A DNA stretch of 64,000 bases, taken from NCBI GenBank assembly GCA_029379385.1, contig CM055612.1, positions 18,910,001-18,974,000 of the forward strand. The letters run 5' to 3'. Below the pieces are notes generated by a model, which was not told where the DNA came from, made no database searches, and saw only the letters and a program-made list of their open reading frames with translations. How positions within the stretch are numbered: the stretch's first letter is position 1; each line of letters opens with the position of its first letter. This DNA comes from Quillaja saponaria. Taxonomy: Eukaryota > Streptophyta > Magnoliopsida > Fabales > Quillajaceae. A program made the translations under genes and the position numbers. Positions 22,733 through 34,599 of this stretch are shown here, one piece after another.

Positions 22733-23572
22733 ATGATGGTGCCACATACGTTTGATTTCCGTCCAAATGACGAAGAAATCATCAATTATCTAAAAAAGAT
22801 ATTAATGGGAGAGCAACTGTCTGAAGCCATGCTCATACCAAAAGTTGATCTTTATGAGAAAGAGCCATGGTTGATATTTGACAAGACTTTGAGCAAGCAT
22901 TTCTATTTCTTCACCAAGTGGAAGAAGAGAGGGAGGTAAAAAATAGTGACAGTTGCTGGTTCTGGAACGTGCAAATACTGGGGCTGCAGAAGCATTATGA
23001 ATGAAGAGACTAAGGTTGTTGGGTATAGGAGATTGTTTCAATTCAACATACGAGAAAGTACTGAATCTAATGGCCTCTGGGCCATGACTGAATTTTCTCT
23101 ATCATATAGTTTCTTCAAGATTGCCAAAGAAGTAAGTTCTTGATTCTTGTTGTAGAAGTTGAGCTCTCTCTTTTTCTTTGGAAAGTCTGTTACTTTCAAC
23201 TGTAATAGTATATTGCTTTGTTAATTATTTTGTGCAGCGAACTGAAGATTAAGCGGTGTCACATTAGAATCGAGGACAAAACTAAACTTACTCAGACAAA
23301 TATAGCTGAACCAAGGTAGTTTTCTTTTTCTGTTCCTTTCTTTCTTTTTATTAAAGAATCATACCCACAACAACAAAGATTGTTTTGGTAATTTTTTTTT
23401 TTGGGTGCTTTTCGTTATATTTCTGCATCTATTGCAAAACCCACAATTAGTAATCCATTAATTTGTTGAATCAGGGAAGTATTTGGAGGACACTACTACG
23501 TTGACAAGAGCGGAGGTGGCTAATGGGTCTGAGCTTATGGTTATGGCTTCTCAGGGTTTACAGCAAGGGGTA
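22733..23572 (+). pseudogene. NAC transcription factor pseudogene 3
   Basis: Exon 1 (22733-23131) encodes MMVPHTFDFRPNDEEIINYL, LIPKVDLYEKEPWLIFDKTL, HFYFFTKWKKRGR, then TAA (22937-22939), GSGTCKYWGCRSI, VVGYRRLFQFNIRE and GLWAMTEFSLSYSFFKIAKE, followed by GTAAG. Exon 2 (about 23238-23315, after TGTGCAG) opens in frame with RTED-stop, but one frame over reads ELKIKRCHIRIEDKTKLTQT, NIAEPR; a small deletion explains this. Exon 3 from 23475 reads REVFGGHYYVDKSGGG-stop, and the following codons are again shifted. The NAC DNA-binding domain of a nuclear regulator is recognisable throughout, with three or more lesions. It shares EPWLIFDKTL with the minus-strand NAC copies, so it is the same subclade, but it is clearly more distant than copies 1 and 2 are from each other. 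Confidence 0.82.
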
Positions 23573-24167
23573 TTTTGTTATTCATTTCTTTCTTTATTTC
23601 GTCAACTGCAGATTTGCAATTTCTTTTATTTTATTGATTTAGCTTTTGAAATTCTTTGATGTCATTCTTCACTGGGTTTTAGACATAAATAGATTTTTTT
23701 TCATCCCAAGATTAGCTTCAAGTAGATTTTGTTAAGCTTCTTGGTAATATAATTTATTGTTGGGAAATCACCCTTTGTGGTTTCTTTGAAAGGAACGTAG
23801 GTTGAAGCTTTTGAAATTCACTAAGTTGCTTAAACCTGGAGCTTATTTGAAATATTAAATTAAATATATTTACGACATTATAGCAGTTATCCAAAATAGA
23901 TTGTAACCTTGATTGGACCTAAGCATTTAGGCTTGGAGGGTCGAGGATAAATTAATTATAATATAATTTTTTAAAATTATTATTTAAAATTCTAAAAGAT
24001 TGATTTTTAATATTTAATTAATCCAAAAGATAATTAGCACAAAAATATTACGAATGATGTATTAAAAAAAAATATAGAATTTCAAGCTTACTAAAATAAT
24101 AAATAAAATCACCAAAAGATCAAAAATATTCTATTATTGATATATGCCAAGTATGCGAGATGGTGAT
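23573..24167. other. Intergenic
   Basis: Downstream of NAC pseudogene 3. No further gene or repeat is recognised; AT-rich from about 23840. Confidence 0.5.
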
Positions 24168-24626
24168 TAGGGGTGTGCATAAAACTCAGGAATCGATTCC
24201 AGTACTTCCGTCTTAACTAGTTGAACTAAGACCTCATCAATTGTCATGCATATTAGTTTGAATGTATACTCATGTTAAATATACATTAACTTTAGCATAT
24301 ATTAATGTTATTATTTTAACCTTTTTATATTTCAATTTGTAATGTTGATAGACACTAATTTATGTTCATTTCTAGTTAAAATTTAAAACTTAGATTTTAT
24401 TTATTTATTTATTTCATACCATATTAATTGTCAAAGTAGATATTAGATCATTTTACAATAAGGTTCAACAAATAAAAATACCAACTTGACTGATACCTCC
24501 TCATTTAAATTGGGTGTAATTTTTTGTCACCCAACTTTGAAACATGGGTGAGATTTTTGTCAGTTCGTTTTAGTCGGGTTGAGTGAGATTTATGTCAAAT
24601 CTGACCCATCCAGTTACACACCTCTA
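24168..24626. mobile_element. Non-autonomous hAT-type element (MITE), 459 bp
   Basis: Left end TAGGGGTGTGCA, right end (minus strand) TAGAGGTGTGT: inverted termini with one mismatch in the first ten bases. They are flanked by ATGGTGAT (24160-24167) and AATGTGAT (24627-24634), an 8-bp duplication with 6 of 8 matches. An 8-bp duplication and a YAGGGGTG terminus are typical of the hAT superfamily. No coding capacity inside. Confidence 0.75.
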
Positions 24627-24634
24627 AATGTGAT

Positions 24635-25084
24635 ATTCTTTGTGTTTTTTTTTTCTTGTTTTTTCAAGAATACAATGAGACAGAGTCATAAAAGAGAGAT
24701 TTTATATGGGTTCCAAATCTAAATATTACTAAGATTTGTAGCTTCCATAATTAATAGTTCATAATTTACAAAGGCAAGAACTAAAATATCAAAGTTCTTA
24801 TTGTAGTTTCGAATTTGACTCAATACTCTTAAGATCAGATTTGCAAAACATTGAAAAGGGACAATTCTGAGAACCTCAGAAGTGAGAATTATATCAATGC
24901 CTCAGTAATAAAGGAGACAATTATACTCTGAATATTGCATGTGTCATGTCGTAATTAGCTAATCTTTACCATTTTTATGAATATGACTATGATGCCTCCA
25001 GTGGCACCATTTGCACACTGTTTTAAGTTGAGATTTCAGAGGCATTAACAACACAAAAGTTGAGCCAAATGTGCCCATAATTGA
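24635..25084. other. Intergenic; 3' flank of NAC pseudogene 2
   Basis: About 24975-25084 matches 11540-11643 and marks the downstream end of the NAC segmental duplication. Nothing else is seen. Confidence 0.55.
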
Positions 25085-26238
25085 TTTAGTCCTGCAAAGT
25101 GAGACGGTGAAGTGGAGAATATATGGTAGTTTGAAGTGATGTGTTTGTGGTTCTTAGATGGTGGTTTGAAGCCAAATAATGGGATTCTGATAGGAGGGTA
25201 TCAATTGGAGGATACTGTTGCACAGTTTGATGGTTGTTCATTCGTCATAGGCATATTGTACAATGGCTCTTGTTCATCAATCCCAGTTGGACGCAGAGAA
25301 GTAACCATCTCACACCCAGGTACTTGTTCAACAGTTTGTATATTTGTATTTTCTTCCACCAAACCTTGACAATTTACCATTTGGGTTTCATTATAAGCAG
25401 GAAAGGTAAATTTGCATCCAATTAATTTGTCCACATCTTTGTTTCTGACATGGCAAAGTACATACTCATTAAAGTGCAAATGCAAATATCTATGTTAGTG
25501 CATGTATGCTGTATTTCATATAGTTTTTCTTTTCAAATATAATATATATATCTTCATTATTTAAAAAAAAAAAAAAAAAACCTAAAACTGACCATATATA
25601 TATATATAAATGATATACAGTAAATTAAACTTGTATCTGGGAAAAATAAACAAACAAAAAATAGGTTTACAAAACAAAGCCAATTCATTAAAAACAATTA
25701 TAAATTAAATAACAAGTTTATATATAATCCAGAAAGTTAAAATCAACAATGAACCTTAGCCAATATTACAATCAATAGGATGGGAAGATTACAGTCTCAT
25801 GGTTTGCCTAATATTACAGAAAGTTAAGATGACGAAGAACTTAAAGTTTCATTTAAATTTAATATAGGATATCTAAAGTAACAAAGGACTTACCTTTATA
25901 TCTTGGTTATAATCTTTAAGACAAAATTCATGCATAATCCAAAGTCTTTTAGAGCCGGTAACATTATTTGAAGACGGAGCTTTTCTCTTATTGCTTTCTT
26001 GAAAGATGAACAATCTCTTATACCCTATAATATTTTTACCATCTTTGTGAAAATATAAAAATTCTCTTTCAAAATCTTATCAAAGATCAACCATGACTTT
26101 TTTATCATAAAGATTAACATCTTTTACAACATTACAAGGAAGAGCCCCTTCCTTCACTTTGTTTGAACGATATAGAAGAATTAGTTCTTCATCTGATGGT
26201 GAAAAGTGATAGCCACCAAGTACTTTTTGTGACAACAT
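25085..26238 (-). pseudogene. NAC transcription factor pseudogene 2 (segmental copy of pseudogene 1)
   Basis: From ATG 26238 exon 1 encodes MLSQKVLGGYHFSPSDEELI and LLYRSNKVKEGALPCNVVKD; codon 13 is Ser here. One extra base near 26098 shifts the frame and gives MVDL-stop. An 88-bp stretch present in copy 1 (13361-13448) is missing at about 26048, removing about 29 codons of the NAC core including the GCGTWKG region. The two changes add to a multiple of three, and the frame returns at IIGYKRLFIFQES-type sequence and WIMHEFCLKDYNQDIK before GTAAGT (25893). The exon 2 acceptor is TTTGCAC instead of TTTGCAG, so the splice site is lost. Exon 2 keeps FNEYVLCHVRNKDVDKLIGC and ends after NEQPSNCATVSSN (25201). 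The copy is shorter than copy 1 at the C-terminus. Confidence 0.87.
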
Positions 26239-28054
26239 TTTTTTTTTCTTCTACTCACTACGTAGCTCAAATTGTTAAATTGTTAAATATTGATAGCTAG
26301 GTGAAGCTTTCATATATAAGCCTTTATAATTCTTATGAGAATAGGATTCCATGCCATAGGGTAAGGTGCAAGGAAATTAGCTCAAAACTAATTATCCATT
26401 GAAATTAATTACTTAATTATCTTTGGCATATATTTTTAAGGAGTGAATGAAATTAATTACTTAATTATCCATTGTTAAATTGTTCAATATTTTTTATGTT
26501 GATGGAACTGTTTCATTAGAGACTTATTTATACTTTTTTATACTCTTATCTAAGGAGTGAATGATATCTTTTGTTTAGGTTGACTACTATAAAGCAATCA
26601 GGGAAGTCCAAAGAATGTTGTTCCTGATTTAAAATAATGACAACATTGAAGGTATGCAGCTTATTTCTTTTTTTTCTTTTTTATAACGTTAAGATATCTG
26701 ATACAGGTTTTGCATGAGATTGTGTATTATAGGGGAATAATGTAATCATAGTTATAGTGTATTTGTTATTCATATTTTTTAATGTCAATGTACAGTTAAC
26801 TTTGAAAAATGATCAACCTTTTTGAGTTTATGATTTCTATATTATTGTTAGATAACTGTGCCAGTTGGTTTCTAACTTCAAGAAGTTGTATTGCTGATAT
26901 AATGTATTTTGTGGCCTCTAAAGGTATTTGATCTGTTGCCATACAAAAACATGTGCAAGTCAACTTCTTCATTAGTTCTTTAAGTTTGGTTACTTTTGTC
27001 CTCTATCTTGCCTCAAATGTTATTGTTGCTGGCAAGTTTTTAATATTAGGATGTAATTATCATCCTCATTTTCAACCAATTAATTTTATTTTTTCCGCCA
27101 TCATTTTGAAATGTATTTAAGTAATGCAATTGTCTTTGCTTATAATTTCTGTTGTGCAAAACAAAAAATTGGAAAAATGTGTTTCCATTCTTTTATTGTG
27201 TTTAGTTTTGATAGGTTCTTGATGTTGATGAAACTGTTTTATTAGAGGCTTTTATGCTTTTTCATACTCTTATTTAGGGAGCGTGAGTGGCAACTTTTGT
27301 TTAGGTAATGAGTATAAAGGAATGAAATATTAAAACAATCGATTTGCAATATGAGAATCTGGTTTTTGTCTCCTAACCAAGAAGTAATTCAGTATCTTTA
27401 TTTTTTCTCAAGAATTGAAGGGGATATTAGCTCTAAGGATGTTTTCATCGACCATGATACTTAATTTTTGTTAGAACTGTTGATGCATTTGTATTTTACT
27501 TTACTATTCTGTTCATTGTTTAAGTGTATTTGTGTGTCGGTGTTCAAGTGGGAATTATGGTTTTTAAAGAAGAGGTAGCAGAAAAAATATTTTGGACATC
27601 AGTTTGAAGGAGCTTTCAAGAAAGCCAGAAGAATTTGCAAAAGCCAGAGATTGTGAAAAGTAACACAATCCTAGGAACCTTCTGCTTGCCATGGTAATTG
27701 ATCTCCCCGTAGCTCTTTTTATATTTGGATTGAATTTCACCCACTAGACGAAGTTGAAGAAGAGAGAGTTGCAAAGTTCCAGACTTCCAGTTGCAGAGAA
27801 GGTGTCACTAGAAAGAAGAGGCAGAGAGAAGGTTTGCGACGCTGGGTGTGTATAAATTGTGTTTTTTTTTTTTTTTTTGTAATTAGTATATTGGGCTGGG
27901 TTGGCCTTAAAATTTGTTATTGTTTTTATATAATATAACATAATAATTATATTTTAATATAATTTGTTAATCAATTGTTTTTACTTTTTTTTTCTTTTCC
28001 TTATTTTGACAATAAATTCATATATATATATATATCAAAATATATATATTGGCC
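26239..28054. other. Intergenic with an 85-bp dispersed repeat
   Basis: 26239-26440 is the NAC 5' flank shared with copy 1. About 26497-26580 and 27222-27306 are diverged direct copies (TGTTGATGGAACTGTTTCAT and TGTTGATGAAACTGTTTTAT, then TTAGAG, CATACTCTTAT, AGG, and TTTTGTTTAGGT). No gene is recognised. T-run at about 27860-27880. Confidence 0.45.
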
Positions 28055-28560
28055 TTTTAATTTTAAAGTTAGTTTAATTGTTGAAATAGTGAAAAAAAAA
28101 TTAATAGATATTTGTTTATATATGTTTATTAACTTAGAATATTAGTAAATATGAATAAGTTAGAAAATAATTTTTTATGTCATTAACTTGTAACATTAGT
28201 AAATATGAATTAATTAGATTTTTTTTTTAAATTTCAATTATTATCTATTTTTTTTATTATATAATTTATTTAAACTTTCAATTATTAGTATTTATTTATA
28301 GATAGCATAAACAATGAGGTTTTTATTTTAAAGTTAGTTTAATTTTTAAAATAGTGAAAAAAAAATAGATATAAATTATTTATATATGTTCATTAACTTA
28401 GAACATTAGTAGACATGAATTATTTATAAAATAATTTTTAAATTCATTATTCTATAACATCAGTAAATATGACTTAATTAGAAAATACATTTTTTTTAAT
28501 TATTATTTTCTATCAATTTAATTTATTTAAATTTTTAACTATTGTAATTTATATAATTTC
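28055..28560. repeat. Diverged tandem duplication, about 265 bp per unit
   Basis: 28058-28310 and 28322-28560 share the order TTTTAAAGTTAGTTTAAT, AATAGTGAAAAAAAAA, TTAACTTAGAAYATTAGTA and a second RTAACATYAGTAAATATGA. It lies just upstream of the hAT transposase start, so it may be subterminal or leader DNA of that element. Confidence 0.6.
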
Positions 28561-28682
28561 AATTATTATTTTTTATTTAATTTCAATTATTATCTTTTTT
28601 TTCCTATCAATTTAATTTATTTAAATTTTTAGTATAATTTAATTAGATTACATGTTTATATTTTTACAGTTAAAAATAAAAG

Positions 28683-31600
28683 ATGGCTTCTTCTTCCTCA
28701 AAAGGTAAACAACTGGCTATTGAAGAGCCACGATCCAAAAAGAAAAAGGTTAATGATATTGGATGATTGTATTTTGAAAGAATAGGTGATAATCATCAAC
28801 AAGAAATTTACAATTTTTGTGAAAGGCAAATTAAGAGAGAAGGTATAGCTCGAGGCAAACAACATTTAGCTGGAGGTTATCCAAATTTGGCAAAGTGTGA
28901 GAAATGTCCCATGAAAATTTCTAACCAAGTGAGATTGTACTTGAGAGAGAAGAAACAAGAGAATGAAAAAATGAAAGAAATAAGAGGTGAGATGAGAGAA
29001 AATTTAATGAACGGGACAAGGAGAAGAGAATGGATTAGAGAAGAAGATATTGATGACACAAATGATGAGATGAGCATACAGGAAAGACAAGATCTTCAAT
29101 ATGCAATGAATTTATGAATACATGATATATATATGGCAAAACAAGGATATAGGCAAGTTCCACATCCAAGGATGGAGCCTACACGAACTCGAAATTTAAG
29201 TTACACTCAGAGTGTGAAATAAGGTTTTGAAAAGTTTACTAGAAGAGAAAAAGGTCCAAGCAAAGAAGAGATAGATCCAAGCATATATAGGCAACAAGAT
29301 GCTTACTAACAAAAGTTGAAAAACATGTGGAATCCAAAAAAGTAGGCAAAGTCAGCAAAGCATGCTATTGGAAAATTCTTTATTTATCAAAATATTGCTC
29401 CTAACAAAGTACAAGGGCCATATTATCAGTGTATAATTGATGAAATTGCACGTGCATGGGTTGGAGTTGAATGGCCTACTCCTTATGAAATTGGTGGTCT
29501 TATTTTGGAGGATAAGATAGAGGAATTGAAGGAATATATTGATGAATTTAAAAAGAAATGAGAGGTTTATGGAGTGAGTCTAATGTGTGATAGATGGACA
29601 TTTATAACCCATTTGTCAATAACAAACTTTTTAATTTATTATGATGGAAAGACAGTTTTTCACAAATTAGTAAATACAATGGGGATTGACAAGGATGCTA
29701 ATTATCTTTTCCAGTTGATGGATGAGGTTGTTCAAGAGATTGGGGAAAAATATGTAGTTCAAATCATCACAGATAATTAATCTTCATACAAAAGGGCTAG
29801 CAGAGTTATTGATGGATAGAAGACCACATTTATATTGGACATCGTTTGCTGCACATTCTCTTGATTTGGTATTACACGACTTTGCGAAATTCAAAAGTAT
29901 TTCACCTATTCTAGAGCAAGCAAAGAAGTGTACAAATTTCATTTACAATCATGGAAAAGTTCTTCATTTGATGAGGCAACATTGCACAGGTGAATTGATA
30001 CGGCCAGCTCAAACAAGATTTGCCACAAATTATATTGCTCTTGAAAGTCTTCTACAACATAAGAATGACTTACAAAGAATGATGACTTCAGATGAATGGG
30101 CAATGAGTGTATCTAGTAAGGATCTAATTGGGAAGAAAGTTCGCCAAACTCTTATGGATTCTAAGTTCTGGGAAAGAGCTAAAAAAATTGTTAGCATACA
30201 TGCTCCAATTGCAAAAGTACTAAGAATGGTTGATGGGGAGAAATTAACAACTATGCCATATGTATATGCAGCAATGATAAAAGTAAAATAACAAATACAA
30301 GAAATTGCCCCAAATTCTTGTAAAAAATATATTGATGTCATTGATGAACGTTGTCGGAAGCAGATAATATCTCGTATTCATATAGTAGGTAAGTAATGAA
30401 TATATATTCTAGTTATGTATGATTTTGCTTATGACTTGATATTCTAAACATACCTCTAACTTGTGTTATATTTTCATTTTTTTAAAAAACAAAATAGCAT
30501 ATTACTTGAATCCTGCATACCAATATAGTGAAAATATTTGGGATCAACCAGAGTTGATAAATGCACTTAAAGATGTGGTTAATAGAATCGAACCAAGCAG
30601 TACAATAGCTTCTCATGCACTAGCAGAGGTAATAAGAAATGTTCAATAGTATTGAATTTTATCTATACTTGTTGCTATTGAGAATTAACAATTTATTTGT
30701 TAATAGGTTAAAAATTTTTGAGAGGCCATGCATGGATTTTCAAGTCGACTAGCTGTTAAAGGAAGAGAAAAAACGGATCCAGGTAACTTGATCTTATTTA
30801 ATAACTTTATTTCATTAATACAATTTTTAGTTAATAGTATAATAGTAATATATTTTTCACAGCCAAATGGTGGTTTTTGTATGGAACCGATGCTCCAAAT
30901 TTAAGAAAGATTGCATTAAAAGTATTGTCACAGACAAGTTCATTTAGTGGGTGTGAAAGAAATTCGAGTACATTTGCTCTTATTCACACAAAAGTACGTA
31001 ACCTGACTTAACTAGGAAAAACTAGAGAACCTTGTTTATGCACAATACAACATGAGGTTGAAATTGAAGCATATTATAAAAGAGAAAAGTAGGGAAAATG
31101 TTGATTTCAAAGCAATAGATTTAACCACTGTGTTTGAAGATAACGAAGGTCTTTTTGAATAGGTTAGATGATCTTGGAGATATATTATTGGATGAATTTG
31201 ATGGTCATGGCCAACCAACTAGGCCAAATAGCTGATGATAAAGAGTTTGAAAATTTAATGAGAGGATCTTAACATTGTTCCAGGTATATATTTGTTGATA
31301 CTGAAGAAAAAGAAGAAGAAGAAGATGATGATGATGATGATAAAAGTGGTAGTGATAATAGTGGTGATAGTGGAGATGAAGGTAATAATGAAGGAGATGG
31401 AAGACAATACAACAGAGGTAGAAGTTCAGGTGCAATATTCTTTATTGAAGAGCAACGATTTAATTATTGTACTCAAGATACTGATCAAGGGTATTGACTA
31501 TTACGTGAAAATGAAAAGCATTATGGATGAAGGAAAAAAAGAAATAATGAAAGTCAAATGCAAAATGATGGAGATATAGTGATGGTGGATGTTGAAAGTT

Positions 31601-32006
31601 TGACTTCAGACTTTTCCTCATTTCATTTGGGTGAAGTAACATGCATAGAGATGATTTTTCAACTTATAGTTCTAGCTATGGATATGGGTCTCAACCATCT
31701 AGATATGATACTTCTAATTTTAATTATGGTTCATTATCCTCTAATTATGGCTATGATGCATCTTCTGGATATGATACACAATCATCATCTTCTCACTTTG
31801 ATAATTTTACTACACAAACTCAGAATTTTGGATACAATATTGAAGATTTTCATAAATATGTGAAGGAATATGTGACACATTTCTGTCATCACATGAGTTA
31901 TGATCAGTATTGTAGCTATGTTGAACAATACTATCAATTTACTCTTAGACAATTTCAATATTCTGGATATGCACCTGCTAAACACTCCATAGCTGGTTGG
32001 ATGTGA
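28683..32006 (+). pseudogene. hAT-superfamily transposase, multiply disabled
   Basis: ATG 28683 opens MASSSSKGKQLAIEEPRSKK with a nuclear-localisation-like KKKK run; TGA at 28764. Next is a BED-finger-like part (QHLAGGYPNLAKCEKCP, about 28861), then GVEWPTPYEIGGLILEDKIE and GVSLMCDRWTFITHLSITNF (DUF659/catalytic region, first Asp in CDRWT). After a shift comes PHLYWTSFAAHSLDLVLHDF (about 29824), TRFATNYIALESLLQHKN, then YQYSENIWDQPELINAL (about 30516). The dimerisation motif is SSFSGCERNSSTFALIHTKV (about 30940), where the family has CxRNWSTFxxIHTK. GT/AG-bounded gaps at about 30390-30495, 30649-30708 and 30783-30863 look like introns. The C-terminal part has an Asp/Glu-rich tract (about 31300-31400) and an open Tyr/Ser-rich tail (31641-32006). 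Intact proteins excise and reinsert DNA in the nucleus. Terminal repeats could not be placed. Confidence 0.85.
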
Positions 32007-34463
32007 TTGTAATTTAATATTTTTCTTGAATTACTATGTTTGTGTTATGATTTTTACTTTAATATGTATTTATTAGTATTCTATGTACTAAATTATTCAT
32101 GTTAGATACTTACAATTACTATAATATGTGTTTTATTATATGTTTTCGTGTGTTTCCCAAAAAATTAGCGTTTCCATGCCATTTCCATACTGTTTCTCGA
32201 ATCGTTTCCGTTTCTGGGCTTGTCGAAACGGTCTCTCGAACGGAAACTTTGTTCCTTTGTATAAATGCTCTCTTGAACCTTTGATGCTTAACTGATCATA
32301 TAGTTTAAAACATGCACAGAAAGATAAGCAATCATTTGAATTTGTGTGGCAGCTAATTCCTATTGTAGAGAAGGAATTATAGCTCCATTACATGCATGTA
32401 GTGCTTTACGATGACCCAGATGACAGTAATTCCTTATCAATCTAAGAAGTCTAAGAAGAGACAAGGAGTCAAGGAATTGTAGAATAGGTAAAAAGGAAAA
32501 CATTGATTTTGCCAATAATGGCTTTTCCATGGGTCTTTCTGACATAGAAGATGATTACACTGATTTAGATTTGTTAAAAAGTGACGATGATTTGGAAGAC
32601 TGATACTTTCCATAAAAAATGAATAGATTTTTAGCACAAAAGAAAAAATGAATAGATTCAGAAGTAAGAAAGAAAAAAGAAACTCTATAATGAACAAACA
32701 TTTGTAGAATATATTGCTTCCCACTCAATGGTATTGTTATAGACTTGTAGTTAATATATGTGCTTAAAATTTATTTTGCTTACTGATGTGTTCCACGCCT
32801 ATAATACAAACACTATTGCTGCTCCTTAGATTTTCACTTTATGCCGCCAAATTATATAGATAACGATAGAAATAAGGTCATAATTGCAATCAACAAGCTA
32901 GAGATGACCCCAAAGACAGGCTGTAAGCAGTTTAGATGTTATAATGGAGATGTAGATTAATTTTTATGATTAACTTCAAATTGTTTTTGCATCAACCCGT
33001 TTAGTTATGTTTCACCATTGGCTTCAGTTTTCTTTTGCGCCAACACCTTAAGTTTTTATTACCTCATTACGTTTGATCTTCTAAATTCTAAAGATGAAAC
33101 TTCTCATTTTACATTGTATTACATCTGTTGAAGTATATCATATTGCATCTTTATGACAATAAGTTTATTACCTTCATAATGGTTTGCATCCGATGTTGAC
33201 TTTCAAACAATAAGCTCCTGAGTCTTTACATTTGGCGTTAGAATTTCAGCATAGAAGCTATACCAATGCTGCTTATAACTTAGTTCATTTGATTATTTTG
33301 TTCTTTGTTGTTATGCTAACGATTTTGATCTTTTTCCTCTTATTTGTAGTTTCATATCAGCGGTCTGCAACAGCTTTTGTTATGTTAAGACTATTATTTT
33401 ATTTAGTGACATGTATGAACATAAAAAATGCACGGTCTCAAATTTGGAGAGGGAATCATATGTGAACTAATGGGAATTGGAATGATAGGAGAGAAAAAAA
33501 TGTTTATTTTTATTTTTATTTTCATTTATCATTTGATGCTGTTTTTTGCATTTTAATTGTTTGCTTTGTTTAGTTACACAAGGCAGTAGCATGTACACAC
33601 TTGATGAATGAGGAAGTTGTTGAAAACTTGATATGACTTAAAACTTTCAAGTGATTAAGCGTATTTTTTTTGTTCTATTCGTTATGCAATTATTCAAATG
33701 GTTAGTTTACATTCAACTGAACTAAAATTATGTTTCATTTTTTTGTTCAATACATAATGAATTGATGTTGTAATCAAATGGTTAGTTTATATATTGACTA
33801 TTAAATTGAATTAAGTTAATGTTTTTGGCTTAGATTCGCAATTGAATTTTTGCAAATGGTTATTCTTTATGCAGTTATTCAAACTTTCAAATGGTTATTC
33901 ATTATTTTTGCAAACTTATTCTATGAATGGATATGCAAATTATTATTGGCTGCTGTAGACTTACATAAGGCAGAAGCGTATACAGACTTATTAGTGAGAA
34001 GGATGTTGAAAGCTTGTAGTGACTTTAGAAATTAGGAACTCCTTGAATTTTTTTTCTCTTTCGCTCTAACTTGATGTTCTGATTCCCAATTATGATTGGG
34101 GTTTTTGCCAGCTAATTTTGATCAGCTGTCCCACAAGACCTTCAAAAATTAGGAAGAAGTTGGGGTCTGATCAAGTTTGTTCCAAATTTAACTTTTCAGT
34201 ACTACTTCAATTGTCTGTATTTGGACATATTTTGATATTTGATTTTTGTCTTAAAATGTATGAACACCTTTTTTTAATCCCTTGGAAATTATGTTGCATT
34301 AGTTTCCCAAATTGATGGAAATTGTAGGACTTACCTATGCATTTTGGTTCACCTCTCGCTATCTAAGCTTCAATGTAGGTATATGCATATTACTCAAGGG
34401 TTACTTTTTGAAAAGGAAAAAAAAAATAAAAAATTGATTGGTCGTGGCTTATGTGAGAAGCTC
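32007..34463. other. Intergenic
   Basis: No gene recognised. 32150-32260 contains repeated CGTTTCC and GAAACG words in both orientations and may be the 3' subterminal region of the hAT element. About 32480-32602 reads GLSDIEDDYTDLDLLKSDDD on the plus strand before a stop, an acidic tail I cannot assign. The remainder is AT-rich with weak internal repetition around 33640-33900 (CAAATGGTTA occurs five times). Confidence 0.4.
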
Positions 34464-34599
34464 TATTTTTTTTTAAACGAAGATAGCAAATTTCATTGAA
34501 GTAGAAAATTAGTAGCTGATTCTTATAGTAGATTCCAAAGCCAATTTTGCAAGGATGAAAAGTTCCAACATAATATAGGATTTGTAAGGGTTTTCCTTG

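Noticed and set aside
31205..31435. His/Tyr-rich minus-strand open frame
   Set aside because: It is the antisense shadow of the acidic Asp/Glu-rich part of the hAT transposase.
32437..32724. 95-codon minus-strand hydrophobic frame
   Set aside because: Antisense of an A-rich stretch; no family features or start context.
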